NCBI RefSeq assembly: GCF_003674065.1
Contig: NZ_RDBE01000001.1
Location: 15,111-79,110, forward strand
DNA length: 64,000 bases
Direction of reading: 5' to 3'
Source: Nocardioides mangrovicus
GTDB taxonomy: Bacteria; Actinomycetota; Actinomycetes; Propionibacteriales; Nocardioidaceae
In this document: positions 50,160 to 58,605 of the stretch, piece after piece
How positions within the stretch are numbered: position 1 is the stretch's first letter
Layout of the letters: every line of letters begins with the position of its first letter
Notes under the pieces: model-generated
Told to the model about the DNA's origin: nothing
Seen by the model: only the letters and a program-made list of their open reading frames with translations
The model's database searches: none
Translations under genes and position numbers: made by a program

Positions 50160-50924
50160 ATGCCTGCCGGTCGCCTGCCCGCACGGGTCTACTGGACCCG
50201 GCGTACGGCGGTGCTGGTGACCGTCCTCGCGCTGGCCTTCGCGGTGGGTCGGCTCTTCGTCGACCACGGCGACGGCACCCGCGCGGTCTCGGCGACCACC
50301 TCACCCAGCCCGACCGTGAACCTCGCGCCGCCGGTCAGCACCGGGACCACCTCGCCGACCCCCTCGGCCGCGCCCGGCTCGACGTCGTCGGCCGGCTCGG
50401 CCTCGGCGACTCCGACGCCCACCGCCCTGGCCGCTCCTACCTCGGTGCCCACCGGGGCGTGCTCCGACGACGAGATCACCGTGACCCCCGCCGTTACCTC
50501 GGTGACCGGGGGCGGCGACGTCGCGCTGGCGATGAACCTGACCACGACCACGAGCAGCGCGTGCACCTGGAAGGTCTCGGCCAACGCGATGGTGGTGGCC
50601 ATCAGCAAGGGCCAGACCCGGCTGTGGTCCACGCAGGACTGCTCGAGCGCGGTGCCCACCCAGGACGTCATCGTGCGGCCCTCGGACGAGCAGCCGACGC
50701 AGGTGCAGCTCACCTGGGGCGGCCGACGCTCCACCACCGGCTGCGCGTCCGGCCAGGCCTGGGTCGACCCGGGCCGCTACACGATCACCGCGGCCAGCCT
50801 CGGCGGCGAGCCCGAGCGGGCCTCGTTCGAGGTGACGGCCCCGGCGCGACCGACCATCACCAAGACGGCCAAACCCAAGCAGCAGAAGAGCCCGACCGGC
50901 CCGACCACCACCCCGCCGGGGTAA
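50160..50924 (+). CDS. Membrane-anchored secreted protein, unknown function
   Basis: Protein of 254 aa, not assigned to a family with certainty. A basic N-terminus and signal anchor (TAVLVTVLALAFAVGRLFV) are followed by a Pro/Ser/Thr-rich linker (residues ~40-98). A globular beta-rich domain then has four cysteines (TGACSDDEI, SSACTWKVS, QDCSSA, TTGCASG), likely two disulfides, and GRYTITAASLGGEPERASFEV. A basic Pro/Thr-rich tail ends it. The layout suggests an extracellular Ig-like domain on a flexible stalk. It is convergent with disA. Confidence 0.65.
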   Translation: MPAGRLPARVYWTRRTAVLVTVLALAFAVGRLFVDHGDGTRAVSATTSPSPTVNLAPPVSTGTTSPTPSAAPGSTSSAGSASATPTPTALAAPTSVPTGACSDDEITVTPAVTSVTGGGDVALAMNLTTTTSSACTWKVSANAMVVAISKGQTRLWSTQDCSSAVPTQDVIVRPSDEQPTQVQLTWGGRRSTTGCASGQAWVDPGRYTITAASLGGEPERASFEVTAPARPTITKTAKPKQQKSPTGPTTTPPG

Positions 50925-50944
50925 TCCGGGGCTGGTGTGGAGAC

Positions 50945-50968
50945 GGTCGCGGAGCGACCTCCTCCACC
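50945..50968. terminator. Short hairpin between convergent genes
   Basis: GGTCGC-GGA-GCGACC followed by TCCTCCACC. The 24 nt match 441-464 except at four positions, three of them in the loop. It lies between the 3' ends of the secreted-protein gene and disA. Confidence 0.5.
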
Positions 50969-50997
50969 GACGTCTCGTGCCGCTCGCGAGCCCGAGC

Positions 50998-52077
50998 TCA
51001 GACGTAGCGGTCGAGGAAGCTGGACTCGGCCAGCCGGGAGAGGCCCTCGCGAATGCTGTTGGCGCGCAGCTCGCCGACGCCGTCGACGAGCTGCAAATCC
51101 TCGGCGGTGGCCGAGAGCAGCTTCTGCAGCGAGCCGAAGTGGTCGACCAGCCGGTCAGCGACCAGACCGGGCAGGCGGGGCACCCGGGCCAGCAGCCGGT
51201 GGCCGCGTGGGCTCAACGAGGCGTCCAGCGGCTCGCTGGAGGGCAGCCCCATCGCGGCGGCGACGGCGGAGACGTCGACCAGCTCGGTGGGGGAAAGGGC
51301 GGCGAGCGCCTCGAGCACGTCCTCGGTCGAGCGGCGCCGACGCAGCCGCGGCCGGTAGTCGCGCACGACGAGCACCCGGTCGGACTCCACGCCGGTGACC
51401 AGCTCCTCCAGCTGCAGCGAGAGCAGCCGGCCGTCGCTGCCGAGCTCGAGGACGTAGTCGTCGATCTCGCGCGCGATCCGGACCACCATCTCCAGCCGCT
51501 GGGCCACCACGGCGACGTCGCGGACGGTGACCAGGTCCTCGATCTCCAGGGCCGAGAGGGTGCTGGAGACCTCGTCGAGACGGGTCTTGTAGCGCTCGAG
51601 CGTGGCCAGCGCCTGGTTGGCGCGGGAGAGGATGGAGGCCGAGTCCTCAAGCACGTAGCGCGTTTCGCCGACGTAGACGGCGATGATCTGCATCGACTGC
51701 GACACCGAGACCACCGGGTGGCCGGTCTGGCGGGCGACCCGGTCGGCGGTGCGGTGTCGGGTGCCGGTCTCGACGCTCGGGATGCTGGAGTCGGGCATCA
51801 GGTGCACGGCGGCGCGGATGATGCGGCTGGCGTCGCGGTCGAGCACGAGCGCACCGTCCATCTTGGCCAGCTCACGCAGTCCCGTGGCGGTGAAGGGGAC
51901 GTCGAGCAGGAAGCCTCCGGTGGAGATCTCCTGCACCTGGCGGTCGTCGCCGAGCACGATGAGGGCGCCGGTGCGGCCGCGGAGCACGCGTTCCAGGCCG
52001 TCGCGCATCGCGGTGCCCGGCGCAATGGCGGCCAGCGTGGCACGCAGGCGTGCAAGGTCGCGGGACTGGTCACTCAC
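50998..52077 (-). CDS. disA: DNA-integrity scanning diadenylate cyclase
   Basis: Makes c-di-AMP from two ATP and scans DNA for branched structures, 359 aa. The DAC domain has the active-site D74-G-A76 and R107-H-R109 motifs. A helical spine follows (~150-290), then C-terminal helix-hairpin-helix repeats (LARVPRLPGLVADRLVDHFG and LQLVDGVGELRANSIREGL) for DNA binding. GTG 52077 is the start. It lies downstream of radA on the same strand, the usual pairing; RadA is known to restrain DisA in other bacteria. The window also holds a c-di-AMP-type target candidate, the CBS-bearing betaine ATPase (inferred). Confidence 0.96.
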   Translation of the reverse strand: MSDQSRDLARLRATLAAIAPGTAMRDGLERVLRGRTGALIVLGDDRQVQEISTGGFLLDVPFTATGLRELAKMDGALVLDRDASRIIRAAVHLMPDSSIPSVETGTRHRTADRVARQTGHPVVSVSQSMQIIAVYVGETRYVLEDSASILSRANQALATLERYKTRLDEVSSTLSALEIEDLVTVRDVAVVAQRLEMVVRIAREIDDYVLELGSDGRLLSLQLEELVTGVESDRVLVVRDYRPRLRRRRSTEDVLEALAALSPTELVDVSAVAAAMGLPSSEPLDASLSPRGHRLLARVPRLPGLVADRLVDHFGSLQKLLSATAEDLQLVDGVGELRANSIREGLSRLAESSFLDRYV

Positions 52078-52142
52078 CGATCGTCCACTCCCCGTGGTCG
52101 GCCTTCATGTGGATCCCCCCGAGCCCCCGCCGTGGCAGGAGT

Positions 52143-53651
52143 CTACGGGGAAGTCGACCGAGCGGGCCGCCGGTTATCGAAGCGTGACTCAGTGCCCGCC
52201 CCGGGATGGGGCCGACCGGCGACCACGCGCAGCGACTGCTCGCCGTCCGGCTCGTGCGAGGAACGGCCGCGGCGCTCACGGATCTCGCCGTTGATGCCGG
52301 AGACCTCCATCAGCTCGCCGACGTGGCCGACCTCGTGCACGACCAGGTCGCCGAACCGCGCCGGCAGCCCCGCGTGGCCGGGCACCAGGGCGTGGCGGAA
52401 GCCCAGCCGGGCGGCCTCGGCCACGCGCTGGGAGAGGTCGGGCACGCGCCGCAGCTCCCCGGACAGGCCGAGCTCGCCGACCGCGACGACGTCGGTGCCC
52501 AGCGCGTGGTGGGCGTGGGCCGAGGCGACCGCGAGTGCGACGGCGGCGTCGCTCGCGCTGCCGGCCAGCCGCGCCCCGCCCACGGTGGAGACGAAGACGT
52601 CCTGGGAGTGCAGCCGGATCCCGGCGTGCTGCTGCAGGACCGCCAGGATCATCGCCAGCCGGTTGTTGTCGACCCCCGAGGTGGTCCGGCGGGGCCGCTC
52701 AGCCGGACTGGTGGCCACCAGGGCCTGGACCTCGGCCAGCAGCGGTCGGCGGCCCTCCATCGCCACCGAGACGCAGGTGCCGGGGATGGCGCCGTGGTGG
52801 GGGTCCATGAACAGGCCGGTGGGGTCGGCGATGGCGACGATGCCCTCGGCCGAGAGGTCGAAGCAGCCCACCTCGTCGACCGGGCCGAAGCGGTTCTTGA
52901 CCGCCCGGACCAGCCGCAGCCGGGAGTTGCGCTCGCCCTCGAACTGCAGCACGACGTCGACCAGGTGCTCGAGCACGCGGGGCCCGGCGATGGTGCCGTC
53001 CTTGGTGACGTGACCGACCAGCACGGTGGTGATGTTGCGCAGCTTGGCCATCCGCACCAGCGCCGCGGCCACCTCCTTGACCTGGCTGACGCCACCGGGG
53101 ACGCCGTCGACGTCGGCAGCGGCGACGGTCTGCACCGAGTCGATGACCAGCAGCGTCGGGCGCACGGCCTCGATGTGCCCGAGCACGGCCCCGAGGTCGG
53201 TCTCAGCGGCCAGGAACAGCTCGTCGTGGACTCCTCCGGTGCGGTCGGCGCGCATGCGGACCTGCGAGGCCGACTCCTCGCCGGTGACGTAGAGGGTCCG
53301 GGCGCCAGTGCGCGCGGTCTGCGCGGCGACCTCCAGCAGCAGCGTCGACTTGCCGACGCCGGGCTCGCCGGCCAGCAAGATGGCGGCGCCGGGCACCAGT
53401 CCGCCGCCGAGCACGCGGTCGAGCTCGGGCACACCGCTGGCGCGGGCGTGGGAGTCCTCGGCGGGCACGCGGCCGATGGGCAGCGCAGGTGCGCTGACCG
53501 GGCCGGCCTGGACGCGCGAGGCGGGCGCGCCGGCCTCCGCGAGGGTGCCCCAGGCCTGGCACTCCCCGCAGCGCCCGACCCACTTGCCGGTGGTCCAGCC
53601 GCACTCGGCGCAGCGGAAGCTCGCCTTCACCTTCGAACCTGTGTTCGCCAT
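52143..53651 (-). CDS. radA: DNA repair protein RadA
   Basis: Recombination ATPase related to RecA, involved in branch migration, 502 aa. The N-terminal zinc finger has C14-x2-C17 and C28-x2-C31. Walker A is GEPGVGKS (95-102), Walker B is VLVGHV/LLVIDSVQ type, and the RadA-specific AVKNRFG motif follows near residue 253. The C-terminal Lon-like domain carries DVFVSTVGGARLAGSASDAAVALAVASA and a final ~40-residue basic tail. ATG 53651 has a -10 box six nt upstream. It is divergent from the LacI-type gene. Confidence 0.96.
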   Translation of the reverse strand: MANTGSKVKASFRCAECGWTTGKWVGRCGECQAWGTLAEAGAPASRVQAGPVSAPALPIGRVPAEDSHARASGVPELDRVLGGGLVPGAAILLAGEPGVGKSTLLLEVAAQTARTGARTLYVTGEESASQVRMRADRTGGVHDELFLAAETDLGAVLGHIEAVRPTLLVIDSVQTVAAADVDGVPGGVSQVKEVAAALVRMAKLRNITTVLVGHVTKDGTIAGPRVLEHLVDVVLQFEGERNSRLRLVRAVKNRFGPVDEVGCFDLSAEGIVAIADPTGLFMDPHHGAIPGTCVSVAMEGRRPLLAEVQALVATSPAERPRRTTSGVDNNRLAMILAVLQQHAGIRLHSQDVFVSTVGGARLAGSASDAAVALAVASAHAHHALGTDVVAVGELGLSGELRRVPDLSQRVAEAARLGFRHALVPGHAGLPARFGDLVVHEVGHVGELMEVSGINGEIRERRGRSSHEPDGEQSLRVVAGRPHPGAGTESRFDNRRPARSTSP

Positions 53652-53657
53652 GTCGCC

Positions 53658-53663
53658 AACCTA
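53658..53663 (-). promoter_or_regulatory. -10 box for leaderless radA transcript
   Basis: TAGGTT on the minus strand ends six nt before ATG 53651. Confidence 0.45.
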
Positions 53664-53709
53664 GAGCAGCGCTCCGACAGGTGTGGCCAGACACTCCCCG
53701 CGATAGTGT

Positions 53710-53721
53710 TGGAACGTTCCA
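53710..53721. promoter_or_regulatory. Candidate LacI-family operator
   Basis: Perfect 12-bp palindrome TGGAACGTTCCA with the central CG typical of LacI-family sites. It is just downstream of a -10-like TAGTGT (53704-53709) and upstream of the GGAGG box of the LacI-type gene, a position suited to autorepression. Confidence 0.55.
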
Positions 53722-53739
53722 GACATCGGAGGTGGGGCG

Positions 53740-54789
53740 ATGACGACGACCGGTCGCTCCGGCCTGCCCACGGGATCGCCCGCAGGCCCCCCCACGCTGA
53801 CCACCGTCGCCGAGCTCGCCGGGGTCTCCCGCCAGACCGTCTCCAACGCGCTGAACAACCCCGAGCTGCTGCGTCCGGACACCCTCGAGCGGGTGCTGCA
53901 GGTGATCGCCGACGTCGGCTACACGCCCAACCGCGCCGCGCGCCAGCTGCGCAGCGGGTCCTCCCACCTGATCGGGCTGCGGTTCGAGCCGGCGCAGGAG
54001 GGCACCACCAACGCGCTGATGGACCGGTTCCTCCACACCCTGGTGGAGACCACCCGGCAGACCGGCCACCACGTGCTGCTCTTCTCCGGCGACCCCGACG
54101 ACCCGCTCGACGGCTACGACGACCTGCTGCGCTCCACCGCCGTCGACGCCTTCGTCATCACCGACACCTACTCCGGCACGCCGCAGGCGGCCTGGCTGCA
54201 GGAGCGCGAGGCGCCGTTCGTGGCCTTCGGCCGCCCCTGGGACGACCCGCACGCGAGCCACGCGTGGGTCGACGTCGACGGCTCGGCCGGCACGCGGCTG
54301 GCCACCCAGCACCTGCTCGAGCAGGGCTACGACCGCGTGGCCTGGCTGGGGTGGGAGAAGTCCTCCCGTATCGGCGAGGACCGGCGGACGGGGTGGAAGG
54401 CCGCGATGAACCGCGCTGGCCTGGACACCAGCGGCCTCGGCCTCCGGATCACCGACAACCTCGACGCCGCGCGCCTGGCCGCCCACGAGCTGCTCGACCG
54501 CCGCGTGGTCGCCTTCGTCTGCGCCAGCGACACCCAGGGCATGGGCGTGCTGCGCGCGTTCGTCGAGCGCGGCATGCGCTCGGGTGTCGACGCCGCCGTC
54601 GTCGGCTTCGACGACTCCCTCGCCGCCCAGGTCACCGGCCTCTCCTCCGTGCGCCAGCCGCTGGAGCAGGTCGCGGTCGAGGTGGTGGGCCTGCTGCGCG
54701 CGACGCTGGCCGGAGCACCCGCGCCCGAGCGGGGCCTGGTGCTCACCCCGAGCCTGGTGGTGCGCACGTCCTCCCAGCGACCCGACTAG
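53740..54789 (+). CDS. LacI-family transcriptional regulator
   Basis: Sugar-responsive repressor type, 349 aa. The N-terminal helix-turn-helix and hinge are TLTTVAELAGVSRQTVSNALNNPELLRPDTLERVLQVIADVGYTPNRAARQLRSG. The ligand-binding domain is the periplasmic-binding fold (DAFVITDTYSGTPQA, WVDVDGSAGTRLATQHLLEQG, FVCASDTQGMGVLRAF, AVVGFDDSLAAQVTGLSSVRQP). ATG 53740 has GGAGG upstream. It converges tail to tail with a PfkB-type kinase gene (16 bp), which may be a regulated partner, but no matching operator is seen in front of that gene. Confidence 0.92.
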   Translation: MTTTGRSGLPTGSPAGPPTLTTVAELAGVSRQTVSNALNNPELLRPDTLERVLQVIADVGYTPNRAARQLRSGSSHLIGLRFEPAQEGTTNALMDRFLHTLVETTRQTGHHVLLFSGDPDDPLDGYDDLLRSTAVDAFVITDTYSGTPQAAWLQEREAPFVAFGRPWDDPHASHAWVDVDGSAGTRLATQHLLEQGYDRVAWLGWEKSSRIGEDRRTGWKAAMNRAGLDTSGLGLRITDNLDAARLAAHELLDRRVVAFVCASDTQGMGVLRAFVERGMRSGVDAAVVGFDDSLAAQVTGLSSVRQPLEQVAVEVVGLLRATLAGAPAPERGLVLTPSLVVRTSSQRPD

Positions 54790-54805
54790 GCGACCGCACG
54801 CTTCC

Positions 54806-55873
54806 TCACAGGTCCGAGAGGCGGGCGATAGTGGCCGCCGCGCGCCGCCGGTGGCGTACGGGTGCGTCGGGGTGCAGGTCGTCGAGGAACCCGTAGCGCC
54901 GGCGCAGCGAGGCGGTGTAGGAGCCGGTGTCGGTGGCGGCCTTCGTCGCCGCCCACCAGTCCAGGACGTCGCCCAGCCCAGGCGCGGCCAGCGAGCCGCC
55001 GAACTGCTCGACGGCCAGCGCCGAGCACAGCGAGGCGAACGCCAGCCGCTGCTCGAGCGGCCAGCCCTCCAGGGTGCCCAGCACCAGGCCGGTGGCGAAG
55101 ACGTCGCCGGCGCCGGTGGCGTCGATCGCCTGCACGCGCAGCGCCGGGACCTGGGCCTCCTCGCCGGTGGTGGAGTCGATGGCCATGGCGCCGTTGGTGC
55201 CCGCCGTGACCACGGCCAGCGGCACGAGGTCGGCGAGCGCGTAGAGCGCGTCGCGGGCGGTGTCGGTGCGCGTGTAGGCCATCGCCTCGGTGGCGTTGGG
55301 CAAGAACGCGTCGCAGTCCGCGAGCTCGCCCAGCGTCGCCTCGGACCAGACGCCGGTGTCGTCCCAGCCGACGTCGGCGAAGACCAGCGCGCCGTCGTCG
55401 CGCGCGAGCCGGACCCACTCCGGCGTGGTGCCCGCGCGCTCGGGGTCGGTCTCCAGGTCGGTGACCACGGCCCGGCTGCGCGGCGGACGGCCGATCAGCT
55501 CGGCGCCGCTCATCGGCGCCGCGTGGCCGTGGGTGACCATGCTGCGGTCGCCGCCCGTGGCGATGGAGACCGTGACCGGTGAGTGCCAGTGCTCGAAGCG
55601 GCGAGAGCGGATGAGGTCGATGCCCTCCTGGTCGGCCAGCGTCGACCAGCAGAACTCCCCGTACGCGTCGTCGCTGAAGGCCGCGGCCAGCGAGGTCCGC
55701 AGCCCGAGCCGGCTGGCGGCCGTGGCCAGGTTCGCGATCCCGCCCGGGCACGACCCCATGCCGGTGGCCCACACCTCCTTGCCCGGCGTCGGCGGCGTGG
55801 CCAGCCCGGTGAAGATGATGTCGAGGAAGACCATGCCGGACAAGAAGACGTCGAAGTCCGCGTCGTCGGTCAT
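54806..55873 (-). CDS. PfkB-family carbohydrate kinase
   Basis: Ribokinase-like sugar or nucleoside kinase, 355 aa. N-terminal family motif PGGIANLATAASRLGLRTSLAAAFSDDAYGEF; C-terminal catalytic motif DATGAGDVFATGLVLGTLEG with the base Asp and anion hole. The start MTDDADFDVFLSGMVFLDIIFTGL is typical of the group. The substrate cannot be read. ATG 55873 has a TAGGCT box seven nt upstream and no ribosome site. Confidence 0.9.
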   Translation of the reverse strand: MTDDADFDVFLSGMVFLDIIFTGLATPPTPGKEVWATGMGSCPGGIANLATAASRLGLRTSLAAAFSDDAYGEFCWSTLADQEGIDLIRSRRFEHWHSPVTVSIATGGDRSMVTHGHAAPMSGAELIGRPPRSRAVVTDLETDPERAGTTPEWVRLARDDGALVFADVGWDDTGVWSEATLGELADCDAFLPNATEAMAYTRTDTARDALYALADLVPLAVVTAGTNGAMAIDSTTGEEAQVPALRVQAIDATGAGDVFATGLVLGTLEGWPLEQRLAFASLCSALAVEQFGGSLAAPGLGDVLDWWAATKAATDTGSYTASLRRRYGFLDDLHPDAPVRHRRRAAATIARLSDL

Positions 55874-55880
55874 GGCGTCG

Positions 55881-55886
55881 AGCCTA
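55881..55886 (-). promoter_or_regulatory. -10 box for a leaderless transcript
   Basis: TAGGCT on the minus strand ends seven nt before ATG 55873. Confidence 0.42.
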
Positions 55887-55903
55887 GGTGGAGCCGGCCG
55901 CCC

Positions 55904-55969
55904 GGGTAGTCCAGACCAAGTAGCACCAGTTGTGGCCGCTCAGATGGTGCTATTCGATCTGGACTACCC
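55904..55969. repeat. Inverted-repeat element, left of DUF559-like gene
   Basis: Arms of 25 nt with three mismatches, beginning GGGTAGTCCAGACCAAG and ending TCTGGACTACCC, around a 16-nt centre. Its outer 62 bp correspond end to end to the element at 57117-57177. Confidence 0.85.
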
Positions 55970-56080
55970 CGGCATGGGCGGCGGGTCGTTTCGCGTCCAC
56001 AGCCGGCGATCCAGCACCCGTTCTCCACAGGCTCCGCGGAGGGGATTCCGGGAGCTGCTCGCAGCGCCGAGGGTCGCCTC

Positions 56081-57109
56081 GTGTTCTGGCCGAGGTGTGA
56101 GCGTCCGCGTGGTCTGGTGGCGCCTGCGCGCCTCGACCCGTCGGGTGAGCGAGGGCCCAGCCGGGGGCAGGTGAAGAACCACGGCTGGCGACGATCGTCC
56201 TACGGGCTCTACGTCCCGGCGGCCGTCGACGGCGGCGTGGTCGAGCAGCGGATCCTTGAGCAGGGCTCCCGGGTGCGGGGCGGCGGTGCCGTGACCGCGT
56301 GGGCGTCGCTGCGCTGGCGGGGCGCCGCGTACTTCGACGGCACCGGGCCGAGCGGCGAGCAGCTCGCGGTACCGCTGGTCGTGGGTCGGGACAAGATCCG
56401 GGAGGGCCCTGGGATCACGGTCTGTCAGGAACAGATCGCCCCGTCCGAGCGTGAGCTGGTCGACGGGCTCTGGGTGACGACCGTGCAGCGGGCGCTCTTC
56501 GACGAGGTCCGTCGCCTCGGGGCCCTGCGCCCGGGCGTGGCGGCGGTCGACATGACGGCCGCCGCCGAGCTCATCTCCGTCTGGTTGTTCGCCAGCTACG
56601 TGTGGCACCGCCATGCCTGGACCGGTGTCCCGTTGGTGCGGGAGGTGCTCCCGTGGGCCATCGACGAGAGCCGGTCGCCGATGGAGACCCTGCTCCGGCT
56701 GTGCTGGGAGATCGACGCCGGTCTGCCGCGGCCGTTGTGCAACGTCCCGGTCTTCGACGCCATGGACGGCAGGTTGCTGGGTGTCCCCGACCTTTTCGAT
56801 CCGGTCGCCGGCGTGGTCGGCGAGTACGACGGTGCGCATCACAAGGACGCCGACCAGCATCGCGCCGACGTCGTTCGCGAGGGCGGCTTCCGCGACCACG
56901 GCTTGGAGTACTTCGCGGTCGTCGAGGGCCAGCTCCGGCAGCGCCGGGCGGTGGCCGAGCGCGCCCGACGGACCCGCGAGCGGGCCAAGTTCCTGCCACC
57001 GGAGTCGTGCGCCTGGACGCTGACCCCTCCGCCCTGGTGGACGCCCACCCCCACCCTCGACGAACGGCTCGAGCGGGCCGGCATGGTCGAGCGGCTCACC
57101 CACCGCTGA
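56081..57109 (+). CDS. DUF559-like protein with PD-(D/E)XK-type C-terminus
   Basis: Protein of 342 aa from GTG 56081. The N-terminal part (RGLVAPARLDPSG, WRRSSYGLYVPAAVD, ILEQGSRV..GGAVTAWASLRWRG) resembles the AbiEi-like/wHTH half of actinobacterial proteins of this type. The C-terminal part (ESRSPMETLLRLCWEIDAG, VPDLFDPVAGVVGEYDGAHH) resembles DUF559/Vsr-type nuclease folds, with Asp in VPD and Glu/Asp in GEYDG as candidate metal ligands. No function is established. It stands alone between two copies of the same inverted-repeat element, which suggests an acquired cassette. Confidence 0.65.
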   Translation: MFWPRCERPRGLVAPARLDPSGERGPSRGQVKNHGWRRSSYGLYVPAAVDGGVVEQRILEQGSRVRGGGAVTAWASLRWRGAAYFDGTGPSGEQLAVPLVVGRDKIREGPGITVCQEQIAPSERELVDGLWVTTVQRALFDEVRRLGALRPGVAAVDMTAAAELISVWLFASYVWHRHAWTGVPLVREVLPWAIDESRSPMETLLRLCWEIDAGLPRPLCNVPVFDAMDGRLLGVPDLFDPVAGVVGEYDGAHHKDADQHRADVVREGGFRDHGLEYFAVVEGQLRQRRAVAERARRTRERAKFLPPESCAWTLTPPPWWTPTPTLDERLERAGMVERLTHR

Positions 57110-57116
57110 CGCCGGC

Positions 57117-57177
57117 GTAGTCCAGATCAAGTCGCACCGGTTCGCCGCTGACATTGGTGCGTCTTGGTCTGGACTAC
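57117..57177. repeat. Inverted-repeat element, right of DUF559-like gene
   Basis: Arms of 22 nt with two mismatches: GTAGTCCAGATCAAGTCGCA begins the left one and TCTTGGTCTGGACTAC ends the right one; the loop is 17 nt. It lies between convergent genes and ends four nt before the methyltransferase stop codon, so it could also serve as a terminator. Confidence 0.85.
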
Positions 57178-57181
57178 CCGG

Positions 57182-57868
57182 TCAGAAGTGGCGCCACCAC
57201 AGGTTGACCGCGTAGTCGACGCCCGTGCCTTGGTGGTGGGCGAGGATCCAGGCGGCGGTGGTGGGGTCGAACTCGATGCCGACGACGGCCTCCAGGTCGG
57301 CGCGGGAGTCGAACTCCCACCGGATGGTCAGCCGTTCGCGCTGCCAGCCGCGGGAGAGCCAGAACGGCTCGACGACGTCGGGGTCGATGTCGGGGTAGCC
57401 GCGGCGGAACCAGGTGCCGAAGGTCGAGCGCGTGGGGTCGTTGTCGACGACGAAGGCCGTGCCGCCGCGGCGGACCACCCGGTCGAGCTCGCGCAGGCCG
57501 GGCTCGCAGCCGGGGCCGAAGAAGTACGCCCACCGCACGTGCACGACGTCGACCGAGGCCGGCGCGAGCGGCAGCGCGGTGGCGCTGCCCTGCACCACCG
57601 TGACCGCGGACAGGGCACGGACGCGTCGCCGCGCGATCGCGACCAGACCCGCGTGCGGTTCGACGCCGACGACGCTGCGGGCCGCGCCGTGGCCGGACTC
57701 CGCCCAGCGCGGCAGGTGGAACCCGGTGCCGCAGCCCAGGTCGAGCAGGTCTCGCCCGTCCCAGGGTGCGATGGCGGCCATCGCGGCCTCGATGAGCCCG
57801 TCGGGATCGGCGGCGCGGTTCTCGATCTCGTAGGTGGCGGGGTGCTCCCAGATGTTCGGGGAGCGCAC
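57182..57868 (-). CDS. Class I SAM-dependent methyltransferase
   Basis: Protein of 228 aa. Motif I LLDLGCGTGFHLPRWAESG, acidic loop VVGVEPHAGLVAIARRR, motif II QGSATALPLAPASVDVVHVRW, and motif III LRELDRVVRRGGTAFVVDND define a methyltransferase_11-type enzyme. The N-terminus (SPNIWEHPATYEIENRAADPDGLIE) is typical of a group acting on small molecules; the substrate is unknown. The start is taken as GTG 57868 with GAAGGG upstream, because the longer open frame runs antisense over the next gene. It lies 17 nt after the VOC gene and probably shares its transcript. Confidence 0.82.
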   Translation of the reverse strand: MRSPNIWEHPATYEIENRAADPDGLIEAAMAAIAPWDGRDLLDLGCGTGFHLPRWAESGHGAARSVVGVEPHAGLVAIARRRVRALSAVTVVQGSATALPLAPASVDVVHVRWAYFFGPGCEPGLRELDRVVRRGGTAFVVDNDPTRSTFGTWFRRGYPDIDPDVVEPFWLSRGWQRERLTIRWEFDSRADLEAVVGIEFDPTTAAWILAHHQGTGVDYAVNLWWRHF

Positions 57869-57885
57869 CGCGCCCTTCGAGACGC

Positions 57886-58524
57886 TCAGATCCGGACCAG
57901 GCCCGAGCGGGTCTGGAACTGCACGGCCAGGATGCCCGGGGTGCCGTGGGGGGCCACCCAGTCGACCTTGACGTCCTCGAGCGGCTTCTCCACCGGCTGG
58001 CCGAGCCACTCGCTCACCCGGCCGGGGTCGCCCGCGATCTCCAGTGAGGCGAACGAGACGTCGCCGGTCGCGCCGCTGCTGGGGTGGAGCTCGGCGTCGC
58101 TCTCCCACTGGATGAAGAACGGCAGCTGCGGGTCGGACTGCAGGCCCTTGACGCCCAGCTGCTTCCAGCGCAGCTCTGTGCCGTCGGGACGGTGCCGGTT
58201 GCCGTTGGCGGCCTCTCGGCCGAGCCGCTGCTCGTGGGGGCCGATGTCGTCGACCGCGACGACCCAGCCCAGCCAGCCGCCGCCGTTCTCGCTGCGAGCG
58301 CGGACGGCCTGCCCGAAGGGCGCCTTGTCCGACGCCGGGTGGTCGAGCACCTCGACGACCTCGAGGTAGGTGCGATCACGCAGCGGCAGGACCTTGTTGC
58401 GGGTGCCGAACCGTGGGTGCACGCCACCGTCGCGGAAGGGCGTCCCGAGCTGTTCCGAGATGCGCGCCACGGTGCCGTCGAGGCCTCCGGGGCCCGCAGC
58501 GAACGAGATGTGGTCCAGTCGCAT
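57886..58524 (-). CDS. VOC (glyoxalase-like) family protein
   Basis: Protein of 212 aa, start ATG 58524. The N-terminal MRLDHISFAAGPGGLDGTVARI with its metal-type His, and YLEVVEVLD with the Glu of the first beta-alpha-beta unit, place it in the glyoxalase-like group (PF13468-type). A second half (FIQWESDAELHPSS, FASLEIAGDPGRVSEWLG, APHGTPGILAVQFQT) completes the pseudo-repeat. Enzymatic role unknown. It is upstream of the methyltransferase on the same strand. Confidence 0.75.
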   Translation of the reverse strand: MRLDHISFAAGPGGLDGTVARISEQLGTPFRDGGVHPRFGTRNKVLPLRDRTYLEVVEVLDHPASDKAPFGQAVRARSENGGGWLGWVVAVDDIGPHEQRLGREAANGNRHRPDGTELRWKQLGVKGLQSDPQLPFFIQWESDAELHPSSGATGDVSFASLEIAGDPGRVSEWLGQPVEKPLEDVKVDWVAPHGTPGILAVQFQTRSGLVRI

Positions 58525-58605
58525 GCAGATGATTGTGCGGTGTGCGGTGTGCCACCTTGACACCGGGGTTGCGGCCCGGGTCGCAAGCGGGGAGGGACGC
58601 GGAGG

